Shown here piece after piece: positions 18,062 through 25,892 of a stretch of 64,000 nt of DNA; the stretch's first letter is position 1; every line of letters begins with the position of its first letter. The stretch is taken from positions 248,001-312,000 of the forward strand of contig NZ_JOFJ01000003.1 in the NCBI RefSeq assembly GCF_000718255.1, in the 5' to 3' direction. The position numbers and the translations under genes are program-made. Source of the DNA: Spirillospora albida. Lineage in GTDB: Bacteria; Actinomycetota; Actinomycetes; Streptosporangiales; Streptosporangiaceae. Below the pieces are notes generated by a model. It did no database searches. It saw only the letters and a list, made by a program, of their open reading frames with translations, and was not told the origin of the DNA.

Positions 18062-19627
18062 TTAGGCGAGGGGGCCGGTGACGGCTTCGGCGGCGGCGAC
18101 GAGCGCCCCGTCCCGCACCAGCTCGACGGCGGCGGCGATCTCGGGCGCGAGATACCGGTCGGGGCCGGGGCCCGGGACGGCGTCCCGCAGCCGCCGCACC
18201 ACCGCACCGGTGGCGGGGCCGGGACGCAGCGGGCGTCGCAGGTCCAGCGCCCGCGCGGCGGTGAGGATCTCGACGGCGACGACCTGCGTCAGTCCGTCGA
18301 CCACGTTCCGGAGTTTGCGGGCGGCGTTCCAGCCCATCGACACGTGGTCTTCCTGCATCGCCGAACTCGGAATGGAATCGGCGCTCGCCGGCGCCGCCAG
18401 CCGCTTCAGCTCGGACACGATCGCGGCCTGCGTGTACTGCGCGATCATGTGGCCGGAGTCGACCCCCGGGTCGTCGGCGAGAAAGGCGGGAAGCCCACCC
18501 GACCGGGCCTTGTCGAGCATCCGGTCGGTACGCCGCTCCGACATGGACGCGACATCGGCGGCCGGAATGGCGAGAAAATCGAGAACATAAGCGACGGGCG
18601 CCCCATGGAAGTTCCCGTTGGACTCAACACGTCCATCCGGCAGCACCACAGGATTGTCGATGGCAGAGGCCAACTCCCGCCCGGCAACGAGCTCGGCATG
18701 GGCCAATGTGTCCCTGGCGGCCCCGTTGACCTGGGGCGTGCAGCGCAGCGAATAGGCGTCCTGCACCCGCGTGCAGTCGGGCCCCCGGTGCGACTCCATG
18801 ATCTCCGAGCCGGCCAGCAGCGCCCGCAGATTCGCGGCGGAAACGGCCTGCCCGGGATGCGGCCGCAGGTCCTGCAGATCGGCGGCGAACACCCGGTCCG
18901 TCCCGAGCAGGGCCTCAACGGACATGGCCGCCGCGATATCGGCGGTCGTGATGAGCCGATGCAGATCCTGGATGGCGAGGACGAGCATGCCGAGCATCCC
19001 GTCCGTCCCGTTGAGAAGGGCGAGCCCTTCCTTCGCGGCGAGCTTCACCGGCGTCAGCCCGGCCTCGCGCAACGCCGTGGCCGCGGGCTTGAGTTCGCCC
19101 TCCGCGTCCCGGACGAACCCCTCCCCGATGAGCGCGAGCGCGACATGGGCGAGCGGCGCGAGGTCCCCGGAGCACCCGAGGCTCCCGTGCTCGAACACCT
19201 GCGGCGTGATCCCCGCGTTCAGCATCGCCGCGAGCGTCCGCGCCGTGACCGGCTGGACCCCGGTCCGCCCCGTCGCCAGCGTCCGCAACCGGAGCAGCAT
19301 CAGCGCGCGGACGACCTCGCGCTCGACCTCCGGCCCCGACCCCGCCGCATGCGACCGGACGATGTTCAGCTGCAGCTGATCGCGCATCTCCGGCGCGATA
19401 TGCCGGGTCGCGAGCGCCCCGAACCCGGTCGAGACCCCGTAGACGGGACGCGGCAGCGCCGACAGCTCCTCGATGTGCGCCCGCGCCTCGCCGATGAGCC
19501 GCAGCGCCTCGTGGGTCATCACGACCTCGGCCCCGCCCCGGGCGACGGCCACGACCTGCTCGAAGCTCAGCGGATCCGGACCGACCGCGACACCCTTGTC
19601 CCCCATGACGAAGCTCATACCCACCAT
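18062..19627 (-). CDS. hutH: Histidine ammonia-lyase HutH
   Basis: First step of the pathway: L-histidine to urocanate and ammonia. 521 residues from ATG at 19627; ATGs at 19618 and 19606 are alternatives. The MIO cofactor-forming triad is Cys152-Ser153-Gly154 in GSLGCSGDLAPLAH, where Ala-Ser-Gly is the usual triad; cysteine here still leaves the Ser-Gly needed for cyclisation. Other conserved parts: YGVSTGFGALA, the LLNGTDGMLGM segment, and SMGWNAARKLRNVVDGL. First gene of the operon, divergent from an IclR regulator with an operator-like repeat between them. Confidence 0.97.
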   Translation of the reverse strand: MVGMSFVMGDKGVAVGPDPLSFEQVVAVARGGAEVVMTHEALRLIGEARAHIEELSALPRPVYGVSTGFGALATRHIAPEMRDQLQLNIVRSHAAGSGPEVEREVVRALMLLRLRTLATGRTGVQPVTARTLAAMLNAGITPQVFEHGSLGCSGDLAPLAHVALALIGEGFVRDAEGELKPAATALREAGLTPVKLAAKEGLALLNGTDGMLGMLVLAIQDLHRLITTADIAAAMSVEALLGTDRVFAADLQDLRPHPGQAVSAANLRALLAGSEIMESHRGPDCTRVQDAYSLRCTPQVNGAARDTLAHAELVAGRELASAIDNPVVLPDGRVESNGNFHGAPVAYVLDFLAIPAADVASMSERRTDRMLDKARSGGLPAFLADDPGVDSGHMIAQYTQAAIVSELKRLAAPASADSIPSSAMQEDHVSMGWNAARKLRNVVDGLTQVVAVEILTAARALDLRRPLRPGPATGAVVRRLRDAVPGPGPDRYLAPEIAAAVELVRDGALVAAAEAVTGPLA

Positions 19628-19673
19628 TGCAGCCGCCTCGCGCCCGGTGAACGAGGGCCTGCGACCACATAAC

Positions 19674-19692
19674 GTCTCGGATACGAGACAAT
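19674..19692. promoter_or_regulatory. hut/iclR operator and leaderless -10
   Basis: GTCTCG-GATA-CGAGAC (19674-19689) is a perfect 6-bp inverted repeat in the 71-bp gap between hutH and the IclR gene. On the plus strand GACAAT (19687-19692) ends exactly six bases before the iclR ATG, suggesting leaderless transcription. On the minus strand the repeat would sit between a possible -35 (GGACAT) and -10 (TTATGT) of hutH. IclR proteins bind such palindromes; the pairing with this regulator is inferred. Confidence 0.6.
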
Positions 19693-19698
19693 GTCCTC

Positions 19699-20466
19699 AT
19701 GTCCCAGGTACCGGCGGCACGCCGGGCCCTAGCGGTGCTCCGCCTCCTCGCCGCGTCCCCCGGCCCGGTGCCCGCGTCGTCCATCGCGACCGCCCTCGGC
19801 CTGCCCCGCTCCAGCACCTACCACCTGCTGACCGCGATGGCGGAGGACGGCTTCATCACCTACCTCCCCGACGAGCGCCGCTGGGTCCTGGGCGTCGCCG
19901 CATTCGAGATCGGCTCCGCCTACCTGCGCCACGAACCCCTGGAACGCCTGGCCCGCCCCCTCCTGCGCCGCCTCGTCGACCGAGTGGGAGAGACGGCCCA
20001 ACTCGGCATCCTCCACGGCCCGGAGACCCTCTACCTCCTCAAGGAGCAGCCCCGCCGCCACGCCACCCTGGTCACCGACGTGGGCGTCCGCATGCCGGCC
20101 CCCCTGACCGCCAGCGGCCGCTCCCTCCTGGCCCACCTGCCGTCGGCCCAGGTGAGAGCCCTCTTCACGACCCCGTTCATCACCCGCACGGGCAAGGGCC
20201 CGAAGAACCTGAGAGACCTGCGCCGCCTCCTCGCGGAAGACGCCCGCCGAGGCTGGTCCGTCGAGGACGGCCACATCACCGAGGGCTTCGCCAGCATCGC
20301 CGCCGCCGCCTTCGACCACACGGCGCGCCCCACCGCCGCAGTGACCATCACATTCCGCCGAGAAGACCACCCGGAAGAGACTTGGCCGTCTCTGGCAGAC
20401 CAGGCCCGCAAGACCGCCGCCACCCTGACGACCCGCCTCAACGGCCGCCCGCCCGCTCCTCCATAG
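19699..20466 (+). CDS. IclR family regulator, probable hut regulator
   Basis: A 255-residue protein. The N-terminal winged helix (RALAVLRLLAASPGPVPASSIATALGLPRSSTYHLLTAM) is followed by the IclR effector domain from about residue 85, with VGETAQLGILHG and SGRSLLAHLP. ATG at 19699 has no ribosome site; the -10-like GACAAT lies six bases upstream. Divergence from hutH and the shared palindrome make it the probable local regulator of histidine catabolism. Whether it represses or activates, and its ligand (urocanate would be usual for hut systems), cannot be read from the sequence. Confidence 0.9.
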   Translation: MSQVPAARRALAVLRLLAASPGPVPASSIATALGLPRSSTYHLLTAMAEDGFITYLPDERRWVLGVAAFEIGSAYLRHEPLERLARPLLRRLVDRVGETAQLGILHGPETLYLLKEQPRRHATLVTDVGVRMPAPLTASGRSLLAHLPSAQVRALFTTPFITRTGKGPKNLRDLRRLLAEDARRGWSVEDGHITEGFASIAAAAFDHTARPTAAVTITFRREDHPEETWPSLADQARKTAATLTTRLNGRPPAPP

Positions 20467-20543
20467 GGCCGAAGACGGGGTTCGAATCTCGATCGCCGAC
20501 AGTGGAGGGGCGCGCGGGCTGTGAGCTGCTGTCCTTGACCGGC

Positions 20544-20908
20544 TCAGGCCCCGCGCACCTGCTGTGTGGCCAGGGACACCAGGCGGCCGCGTGTCGTCCG
20601 GTCGCGCAGGCTCAGGGTGAATCCCGCGTGAAGGTGACGCCGGGCCGCCCACTCCAGGCAGTCGATGGCATCGGCCTGAGCGTGAAGGCAGAGTTGTTCG
20701 CCCAGGCGTGTTCGAGCGCCCACGCATGGGCCGAGCAGAGGTCGGCGCCAGCCGGCTCGAACTCGTCCGACGTCGCGTCCCACACTCCGCCGGTACGCAT
20801 GCCCCGAACATGGACGCGGTAGGCGGCCAGCCCCTCGGCCACCGTCCCCGCCTGCGGGACGGGAATCGGTTCGACGATCACACGTCCATTGTCCGCCACA
20901 GGCGCCAT
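20544..20908 (-). pseudogene. Frameshifted small hypothetical gene
   Basis: Two overlapping minus-strand frames each look coding over part of their length. Frame one, from an ATG at 20908, reads VIVEPIPVPQAGTVAEG through CSAHAWALEHAWANNSAFTL with strong GC3 bias, then loses bias and looks random. Frame two takes over near 20680 with QADAIDCLEWAARRHLHAGF and ends at 20544. A single missing base around 20676-20690 would join them into one protein of about 118 residues. It could be a true relic or a sequencing error; the function is unknown. Confidence 0.5.
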
Positions 20909-20940
20909 GCGGCGCCCGGCGCCGCGGGACATGTGCGGGG

Positions 20941-21573
20941 TCAGTGCCAGGTGGCTTGTTCGAGGCGGGTGGTGAGGCCGAAGGTGTTCCAGTTGTCGAC
21001 GACCAGGATCTTCGACTCCGGCAGGTAGACGGTCTTCTGGGTGAAGCCGCCCTCGTCGCCGCCGCCGGCGGGGCTGACGCACGTGAGGTTCCACTCGCGG
21101 TAGTCGGCGCGATGGCCGAGGCCGACCTGCAGAAGCTTCTGGACGGTCGGCGCGCCGTTCGTCGTCGTGAAGGCGGACGGCCTGTTGGGGCAGGGCACCG
21201 AGTCCGTCCGCGGGTAGAAGGGGCGGTCCGGGGTGAAGGGGCGGCCCTCGTTGCCCAGCGCGATGTCCTCCGCGCTGAACAGCCAGAAGCCGCGGCAGGT
21301 GTCGGCCTCCGGGTAGCCCTTCTTGTCGCAGTGGCCGCCGGTGGTGACGTGGACGCGATCGCCGACGGAGTCGTCCGCGAAGCCGCTCCACGTGTACGGG
21401 ATGCGAAGCGTCATCCCCTGGAAGTCGAGCGGCTTGGAATTGCCGGAGGTCTTCTTCGTGCCGGTGTGCTTCCGCGTGGTGGACGAGTTGCCCGACCCGA
21501 CCTTGACGGTGCAGGCCGACATCGGCAGCAGAGCGAGCACGAGCGTCAGCGCGACACAGCGGGACCTGGACAA
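20941..21573 (-). CDS. Secreted lipoprotein of unknown function
   Basis: A 210-residue predicted lipoprotein. TTG at 21573 is chosen because GAGGGGAAG lies 7 bases upstream. The signal peptide SRSRCVALTLVLALLPMSAC ends in a lipobox with Cys21, so the mature protein should be anchored on the outer face of the membrane. A Ser/Thr/Lys-rich linker (residues 25-47) precedes a globular domain with four more cysteines (HCDKKGY, DTCRGFW, VPCPNRP, LTCVSP), possibly two disulfides. I do not recognise the family. Confidence 0.75.
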   Translation of the reverse strand: MSRSRCVALTLVLALLPMSACTVKVGSGNSSTTRKHTGTKKTSGNSKPLDFQGMTLRIPYTWSGFADDSVGDRVHVTTGGHCDKKGYPEADTCRGFWLFSAEDIALGNEGRPFTPDRPFYPRTDSVPCPNRPSAFTTTNGAPTVQKLLQVGLGHRADYREWNLTCVSPAGGGDEGGFTQKTVYLPESKILVVDNWNTFGLTTRLEQATWH

Positions 21574-21787
21574 GACCGAACTCTTCCCCTCAGAAGGCGA
21601 TCCGCCGACCGGCCGACTCCGGCCCCGGCGAACAGCGTGATGTCCGACGCGGCCCTCACCCGATTTCGGGCGACTTCCGCGTCTCCTCCGAGAGGATGCC
21701 GCGAAGACATCGCTCGGCCACAGGGACCACCGTCCCGTCACGAACGGGCGCGCATTCAGGACACACCGCACCGAACTTTCCGTCCGC

Positions 21788-21793
21788 CACAAT
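21788..21793 (+). promoter_or_regulatory. Candidate leaderless -10 for methyltransferase
   Basis: CACAAT ends six bases before the ATG at 21800. The start has no ribosome site, and the same spacing is seen before the starts at 19699, 39091 and 52642. No good -35 is visible. Confidence 0.35.
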
Positions 21794-21799
21794 GCGTTC

Positions 21800-22561
21800 A
21801 TGAATCGCCAGGAGATCAGCATGCTCGCGCATGCCGACCACCCCATCGCCGCTCCGCTGCACGACGCCTCCGTCGAACGCCTGCTCACCCGGGCACTTCG
21901 CCGGGGCGACGAGCGCGTCCTCGACCTCGGTTGCGCTGAGGGCGCCTGGCTGATCCGGGCCGCGACCGAACGTCCCGGCGTCCGAGGAGACGGCGTCGAC
22001 CTGAGTGCGCCCGCACTGAAGCGAGGCCGTGCGCGGGTCGAGGCGGCCGGGCTCGCCGGTCGTGTTCGCCTCCATCAGGCGGACGCGGCGACCTACTCCG
22101 ATCCGCAGCCGTACGACCTGGTCATGTGCGTCGGCAGCACACACGCGCTCGGCGGCCTCCTGCCCGCCTTGGACGCGGCGGCCCGCCATCTCGCGCCCGG
22201 CGGCACGCTCATGATCGGCGACGGCTTCTGGGAGCGGGAACCCGGCGAGGAAATACTGGCGGCGGGCTTCACGCCGGACGAGTACACCGACCTCCCCACC
22301 ACCATCGATCGGATCGAGGCGAAGGGCTGGGTCACCGCGTACGCCCACACCAGCACCCGTGCCGAATGGGACGACTACGAATGGTCCTGGACCGGCACCC
22401 TCGCCCGCTGGGCCCTGGAACACCCGGAGGACCCGGACAGCGGGGAAGCTCTGCGGACGGCCCGGCGGCACCGCGACGAATGGCTCCGCGGCTACCGCGA
22501 CACGCTCGGATTCGTCACCCTTCTACTCCAACGCGACGGAACCGCGCCGGAATACAAGTGA
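21800..22561 (+). CDS. Class I SAM-dependent methyltransferase
   Basis: A 253-residue Rossmann methyltransferase. Motif I is VLDLGCAEGAWLI (residues about 40-52), motif II GDGVDLSAPAL, and the motif IV region YDLVMCVGSTHALGGL. A C-terminal Trp-rich part (DDYEWSWTGTLARW) may shape the acceptor pocket. It is divergent from the lipoprotein gene across 226 bp in which I see no further gene. The methyl acceptor is unknown; the SAM site is clear. Confidence 0.85.
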   Translation: MNRQEISMLAHADHPIAAPLHDASVERLLTRALRRGDERVLDLGCAEGAWLIRAATERPGVRGDGVDLSAPALKRGRARVEAAGLAGRVRLHQADAATYSDPQPYDLVMCVGSTHALGGLLPALDAAARHLAPGGTLMIGDGFWEREPGEEILAAGFTPDEYTDLPTTIDRIEAKGWVTAYAHTSTRAEWDDYEWSWTGTLARWALEHPEDPDSGEALRTARRHRDEWLRGYRDTLGFVTLLLQRDGTAPEYK

Positions 22562-22626
22562 ACAGAGCGGAAGCCATGGATATCCGGCTCGATCAACGGC
22601 CCCGCGGCAACGCCGCAATCGATCAC

Positions 22627-23070
22627 TTAACTTCGCGACATTCGCGTGGGGTGGGGCGTGGGGAAGGTGGCGCGGACGGTGCGGGCGTGCTCGTTCCCGC
22701 GCCAGGACCAGGTGGCGGCGAGGGCGGCGACGGTGAGCAGGCCCCGGCCGCCCTCCGCCCATTCGTCGACGTCGCGCACGCTCGGCTCGCCGGGACCGCC
22801 CTGGTCATCGACGCAGACGACGACGCCGGCGAGGTCCTTGCCGATGTGCACGGTGAAGCGTCCGCCGCTGCTGCCCGAGCGCGTGTGGCGGATGGCGTTC
22901 ACGGACAGTTCGTCCAGGACGAGCAGGACGTCGTCCAGCACCGGAAGGCCGGTGAGGAGGTGTGCGGCGAACGCGCGGACGGCGCGGACCTGGTCGGTCC
23001 GGCCGGGGAAGTCGCGCCGCCAGTACATCGCGTCGTCGGTCGTGTCAGGGGCGGGGATGGCGAGCAGCAT
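22627..23070 (-). CDS. HATPase_c ATP-binding protein (anti-sigma-factor-like)
   Basis: A 147-residue GHKL-fold protein related to RsbW/SpoIIAB anti-sigma factors. The N box is DDVLLVLDELSVNAIRHT, followed by VVVCVDDQGG (G1) and EGGRGLLTVAALAATWSW (G2). Proteins of this type accompany WhiJ-like XRE regulators and DUF397 proteins in actinomycetes, as here, where it is divergent from the XRE gene at 23363. It may act as a kinase or anti-sigma partner; that role is inferred from family and context. Confidence 0.85.
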   Translation of the reverse strand: MLLAIPAPDTTDDAMYWRRDFPGRTDQVRAVRAFAAHLLTGLPVLDDVLLVLDELSVNAIRHTRSGSSGGRFTVHIGKDLAGVVVCVDDQGGPGEPSVRDVDEWAEGGRGLLTVAALAATWSWRGNEHARTVRATFPTPHPTRMSRS

Positions 23071-23188
23071 CGATCACCTCGGTTAGCGGTTCGTTCGCAG
23101 GCCGTTCCATCGTCACGGGCCGCGCCCCTCCCGTCCGCGGAAGCGTCGACCGTGCCGCCCGCGACGGCACCGGGCACATGGGCGCCGG

Positions 23189-23226
23189 GAACGTTCGGAT
23201 CGTTTACGTAAACGATCCGAACGTTC
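23189..23226. repeat. Perfect 38-bp palindrome
   Basis: All 38 bases are self-complementary with no loop. The outer arms are GAACGTTC, the middle blocks GGATCG/CGATCC, and the centre TTTACGTAAA. It lies in the 292-bp gap between the divergent HATPase and XRE/DUF5753 genes, about 118 bp before the HATPase start and 137 bp before the XRE start. It is far too symmetrical to be chance and has AT-richer character than its surroundings. It may be a multimeric operator or a cruciform element. Confidence 0.85.
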
Positions 23227-23362
23227 GCGCGCGGAACGGGGCGTCCTGGCGAACACGCTTTCGAGGACACCAACAGATGCCGCGTGGTAACACAGGGTGC
23301 GGCGCCGGTCACCGGACCGTCGCGGCCGCCCTCGTCCGCCGGACCGCTCCTGGAGGTCAGCG

Positions 23363-24244
23363 GTGACCAGCCCCTTCGTCCGCCGCAACCGCCTCGCCAT
23401 CGAGCTGCGCGCCCTGCGCGAGCAGCGCGGCATGACCGCCGAGGACCTGTCCAAGCAGATCTTCCGGTCCCGCATGACCATCTCCAAGCTGGAGAACGCC
23501 CGCTGCCGCCCCCAGATCGGCGACGTCCTCAAGATCCTGGATGCCCTCGGCGTGGAGGACGACGAGTGGCGCCGCATCCTCGGCATCGCCCGCGACGCCG
23601 CCGAACGCGGCTGGTGGGACGCCTTCGGCGACGCCATGGGCGCGCGCCAGCGCATGTACGCCGACATCGAGTCCGGAGCCGACACGATCCGTGAATACAA
23701 CCAGTTCACGATTCCGGGCTTTCTGCAGACTCCGGACTTCATCGAGTTCATCATCGAAATGGCGTTGGCCGAGGGCGAATCCAGCTTCACCCCGGACCGC
23801 CTCTTCGAAGCACGGCTGCGCCGCCAAGAACAAATCCTCGGACGAAGCGGTCCTCGCTACGAAGTCATCCTCGACGAACTCCTCATACGCCGCCCGACGG
23901 CACCCGCTCCCGTCATGCTGCGTCAGCTCAGAAGCGTGATCGACGTGGCACAGACCCATCCACGAATCACGGTCCTCGTCCTGCCGCTGGTCGCGGACTT
24001 CACGGGCCGACTACTCCCCAAGTCAGCGTTCTTCCTCTACACCTTCCCCGACCCGGCAGACCCACCGATGGTGGTCGTTGACACCGTGAGCGCCGACATC
24101 GTGCACACCACCGACAAGGAATTCATGAGGTATAACCAACGATACGAGCATCTTCGGCAGGCCAGCCTTTCGGGCGCCGCCAGCCTTGGCCTCCTGATCG
24201 ATGCGGCCGACGCACTCGAGAACGGGATGACGTCCTCACCATGA
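23363..24244 (+). CDS. XRE regulator with DUF5753 (WhiJ-like)
   Basis: A 293-residue regulator. The helix-turn-helix domain (residues about 8-70; AIELRALREQRGMTAEDLSKQ, then SRMTISKLENARCRP) is followed by a DUF5753 domain from about residue 95 (YNQFTIPGFLQTPDFIEF, YEVILDELLIRR, FTGRLLPKSAFFLYTFPDP). GTG at 23363 follows GGAGGT (23352-23357). The downstream DUF397 gene overlaps by 4 bp (ATGA). WhiJ-type proteins affect development and antibiotic production in Streptomyces; the target here is unknown, and the palindrome upstream is a candidate site. Confidence 0.9.
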   Translation: MTSPFVRRNRLAIELRALREQRGMTAEDLSKQIFRSRMTISKLENARCRPQIGDVLKILDALGVEDDEWRRILGIARDAAERGWWDAFGDAMGARQRMYADIESGADTIREYNQFTIPGFLQTPDFIEFIIEMALAEGESSFTPDRLFEARLRRQEQILGRSGPRYEVILDELLIRRPTAPAPVMLRQLRSVIDVAQTHPRITVLVLPLVADFTGRLLPKSAFFLYTFPDPADPPMVVVDTVSADIVHTTDKEFMRYNQRYEHLRQASLSGAASLGLLIDAADALENGMTSSP

Positions 24245-24429
24245 CCGCTCAGCTCACACGATGGCGCAAGGCCCGCTTCAGCGAGGCCGACGGTGCATGC
24301 GTTGAGATCGCGCGCTTTGCCGACGGCATGATCGGCGTGCGCGACTCGAAGGCCGGTGACCGTAGCCCCATCCTGAACCTCACCCCGAACCAGTGGACGG
24401 AGTTCCTTCACGTCATCCGGTCCTCATAG
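24241..24429 (+). CDS. DUF397 small protein (BldB-like partner)
   Basis: A 62-residue DUF397 protein with the usual W-x-KARFSEADGACVEIARF start, GVRDSK motif and ending WTEFLHVIRSS. It overlaps the XRE/DUF5753 gene by ATGA, the standard arrangement for these pairs. DUF397 proteins are thought to modulate the cognate XRE regulator, possibly like an antitoxin. There is no catalytic motif. Confidence 0.9.
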   Translation: MTAQLTRWRKARFSEADGACVEIARFADGMIGVRDSKAGDRSPILNLTPNQWTEFLHVIRSS

Positions 24430-24502
24430 CGCGGGTCGAGCGGTCAGAGCAGGCGGGTGAGGGCTTGCGTCAGCTGGGCCTTCAGCGGGTCGTGTGCTGG
24501 GC

Positions 24503-24898
24503 TCAAGCGGTGGCGGGGAGCTTTTCGTTCCTCGCCGTACAGCCATATACCGGGGTGCGGCGGAACTCCTCCGGCTCCCACGTGTACCGGGGATGGACGT
24601 GGGCGTGCAGGTGGGGCCACGCGTTGCCGAGGATCTCGTAGTTGAGGCGCGCGAAACCGGAGTCGCGCGCGGCGCAGACCGTTTCCACCGCCTCCCCCAA
24701 AATGGCCATGTCCGAGAGGAACGCGGCACGTTCCGCCCGTGACAGGTCGGTCAGGTGGTCGGCGCGGCCCGCGTACAGAAGCAGGCTGTAGCCCGGCAGG
24801 TGCTGGGTGTCGCCCATGACGGCCCAGCCGGTGGTCATGCGGGCCAGGACGGTCGGGTTCTCGCCCTGCTCCGCCGCGGCGATCCGGTCGTCCAGCAA
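24503..24898 (-). CDS. HIT family hydrolase
   Basis: A 131-residue histidine-triad protein, expected to hydrolyse or transfer nucleotidyl groups (Ap4A- or AMP-conjugate-type substrates). The catalytic motif is WPHLHAHVHPRY with the H-x-H-x-H pattern. LPGYSLLLYAGRADHLTDLS and FARLNYEILGNAWPH match the HIT fold. TTG at 24898 is supported by GGAGAGG 8 bases upstream. It is separated from the ABC operon upstream by a strong hairpin and faces the DUF397 gene. Confidence 0.87.
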   Translation of the reverse strand: MLDDRIAAAEQGENPTVLARMTTGWAVMGDTQHLPGYSLLLYAGRADHLTDLSRAERAAFLSDMAILGEAVETVCAARDSGFARLNYEILGNAWPHLHAHVHPRYTWEPEEFRRTPVYGCTARNEKLPATA

Positions 24899-24921
24899 AG
24901 GTGTTCCTCTCCTGGAAATGG

Positions 24922-24953
24922 CGAGGCCCGCCGTCGGGTGACGGCGGGCCTCG
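24922..24953 (-). terminator. Terminator of the betaine-type ABC operon
   Basis: CGAGGCCCGCCGTC (24922-24935) and GACGGCGGGCCTCG (24940-24953) form a perfect 14-bp stem with a GGGT loop, 10 bp after the substrate-binding protein stop. There is no U-tract; the stem is the evidence. Confidence 0.8.
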
Positions 24954-24962
24954 GCGCGGGTT

Positions 24963-25880
24963 CTAGACCAGGGCGTTCTCGGTCAGCCAGGTCTTGGCGA
25001 CCTTGGCCTGGTCCTCCTTGTCGATGGCGATCTTCTTCATCAGGTCGAGGAGGTGCTGCGTGGTGAGCTTGGCGGAGACGGCGTTGAGGGCGGCCCTCGC
25101 CTGCTCGTTCACCTGCGACTTGTTGATGAGGGGCGTGACGTTCTGGGCGCTGAAGACGTTCTTCGGGTCTTCCAGGACGACCAGGCCGTTCTCGGTGATG
25201 GTCGGGTCGGTCGTGAAGAGGTCGGCGGCCTGGATCTTGTTCTCGGTGAGGAGCTTCACCAGGGCGGCCTGGGCGCCGGCGTCGAACGGCTGGAACTTCT
25301 TGAACTCGACGCCGTAGACGTCCTTGAGGCCGACGAGGCCCTGCTGCCGGGTCTTGAACTCGGACGGGCCGCCGATGACGAGCTGGTTCGCGACCGGCTT
25401 GAGGTCGGCGATCGTCTTCAGCTTGTACTTGGTCGCCGTCTCCTTGTTGACGGTGACGGAGTCCTTGTCCTCGGCGGACGCCGAGTTCAGGATCTCGACG
25501 GCCGACGGGAGCTTCGCCTTGAGCGCGGTGTTGATCTCGTCGGTCGTCACGGCCTTGCTCGCCTTGTCGACCGAGGTGGTCAGGAGGGCGCCGTTGTACT
25601 CCGGCATGACGGAGATGCCGCCCTTGACGACCTGGTCGTAGTAGATCTCGCGGGCGCCGATGTTGAACTTCCGCTCGACCTTGAGGCCCTTGGCCTCGAG
25701 GGCCTGGGCGTAGATCTCGGCGAGGAGGTTGCTCTCGGGGAAGTTGGCGCCGCCGACGGTGATCGTGCCCTTCTCCCCGCCGCCTCCGGCCAGGGGGTCG
25801 TCGTCCCCGCCGCCGCCGCAGGCCGTCAAAGTCAGGGCGGCCACCAGGCCGACCACGGCGCCTCGGATCAATTTCTTCAT
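24963..25880 (-). CDS. ABC substrate-binding lipoprotein, OpuAC/ProX type
   Basis: A 305-residue extracellular receptor for quaternary-amine osmolytes (glycine betaine, choline, carnitine or proline betaine). The signal peptide MKKLIRGAVVGLVAALTLTAC carries a lipobox (LTAC). The OpuAC domain covers residues about 38-300 with ITVGGANFPESNLLAEIYAQALE and GGISVMPEYNGALL. It is the last gene of a four-gene importer operon and ends at a strong hairpin. The exact ligand cannot be assigned from the residues I can read. Confidence 0.9.
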   Translation of the reverse strand: MKKLIRGAVVGLVAALTLTACGGGGDDDPLAGGGGEKGTITVGGANFPESNLLAEIYAQALEAKGLKVERKFNIGAREIYYDQVVKGGISVMPEYNGALLTTSVDKASKAVTTDEINTALKAKLPSAVEILNSASAEDKDSVTVNKETATKYKLKTIADLKPVANQLVIGGPSEFKTRQQGLVGLKDVYGVEFKKFQPFDAGAQAALVKLLTENKIQAADLFTTDPTITENGLVVLEDPKNVFSAQNVTPLINKSQVNEQARAALNAVSAKLTTQHLLDLMKKIAIDKEDQAKVAKTWLTENALV

Positions 25881-25892
25881 ATCGTCTTCCTC

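Noticed and set aside
20471..20500. A tRNA-like T-loop GGTTCGAATC (20479-20488), possibly a tRNA 3' end or attachment site
   Set aside because: The flanking bases do not form a five-pair T-stem, and there is no acceptor stem, anticodon arm or CCA context.
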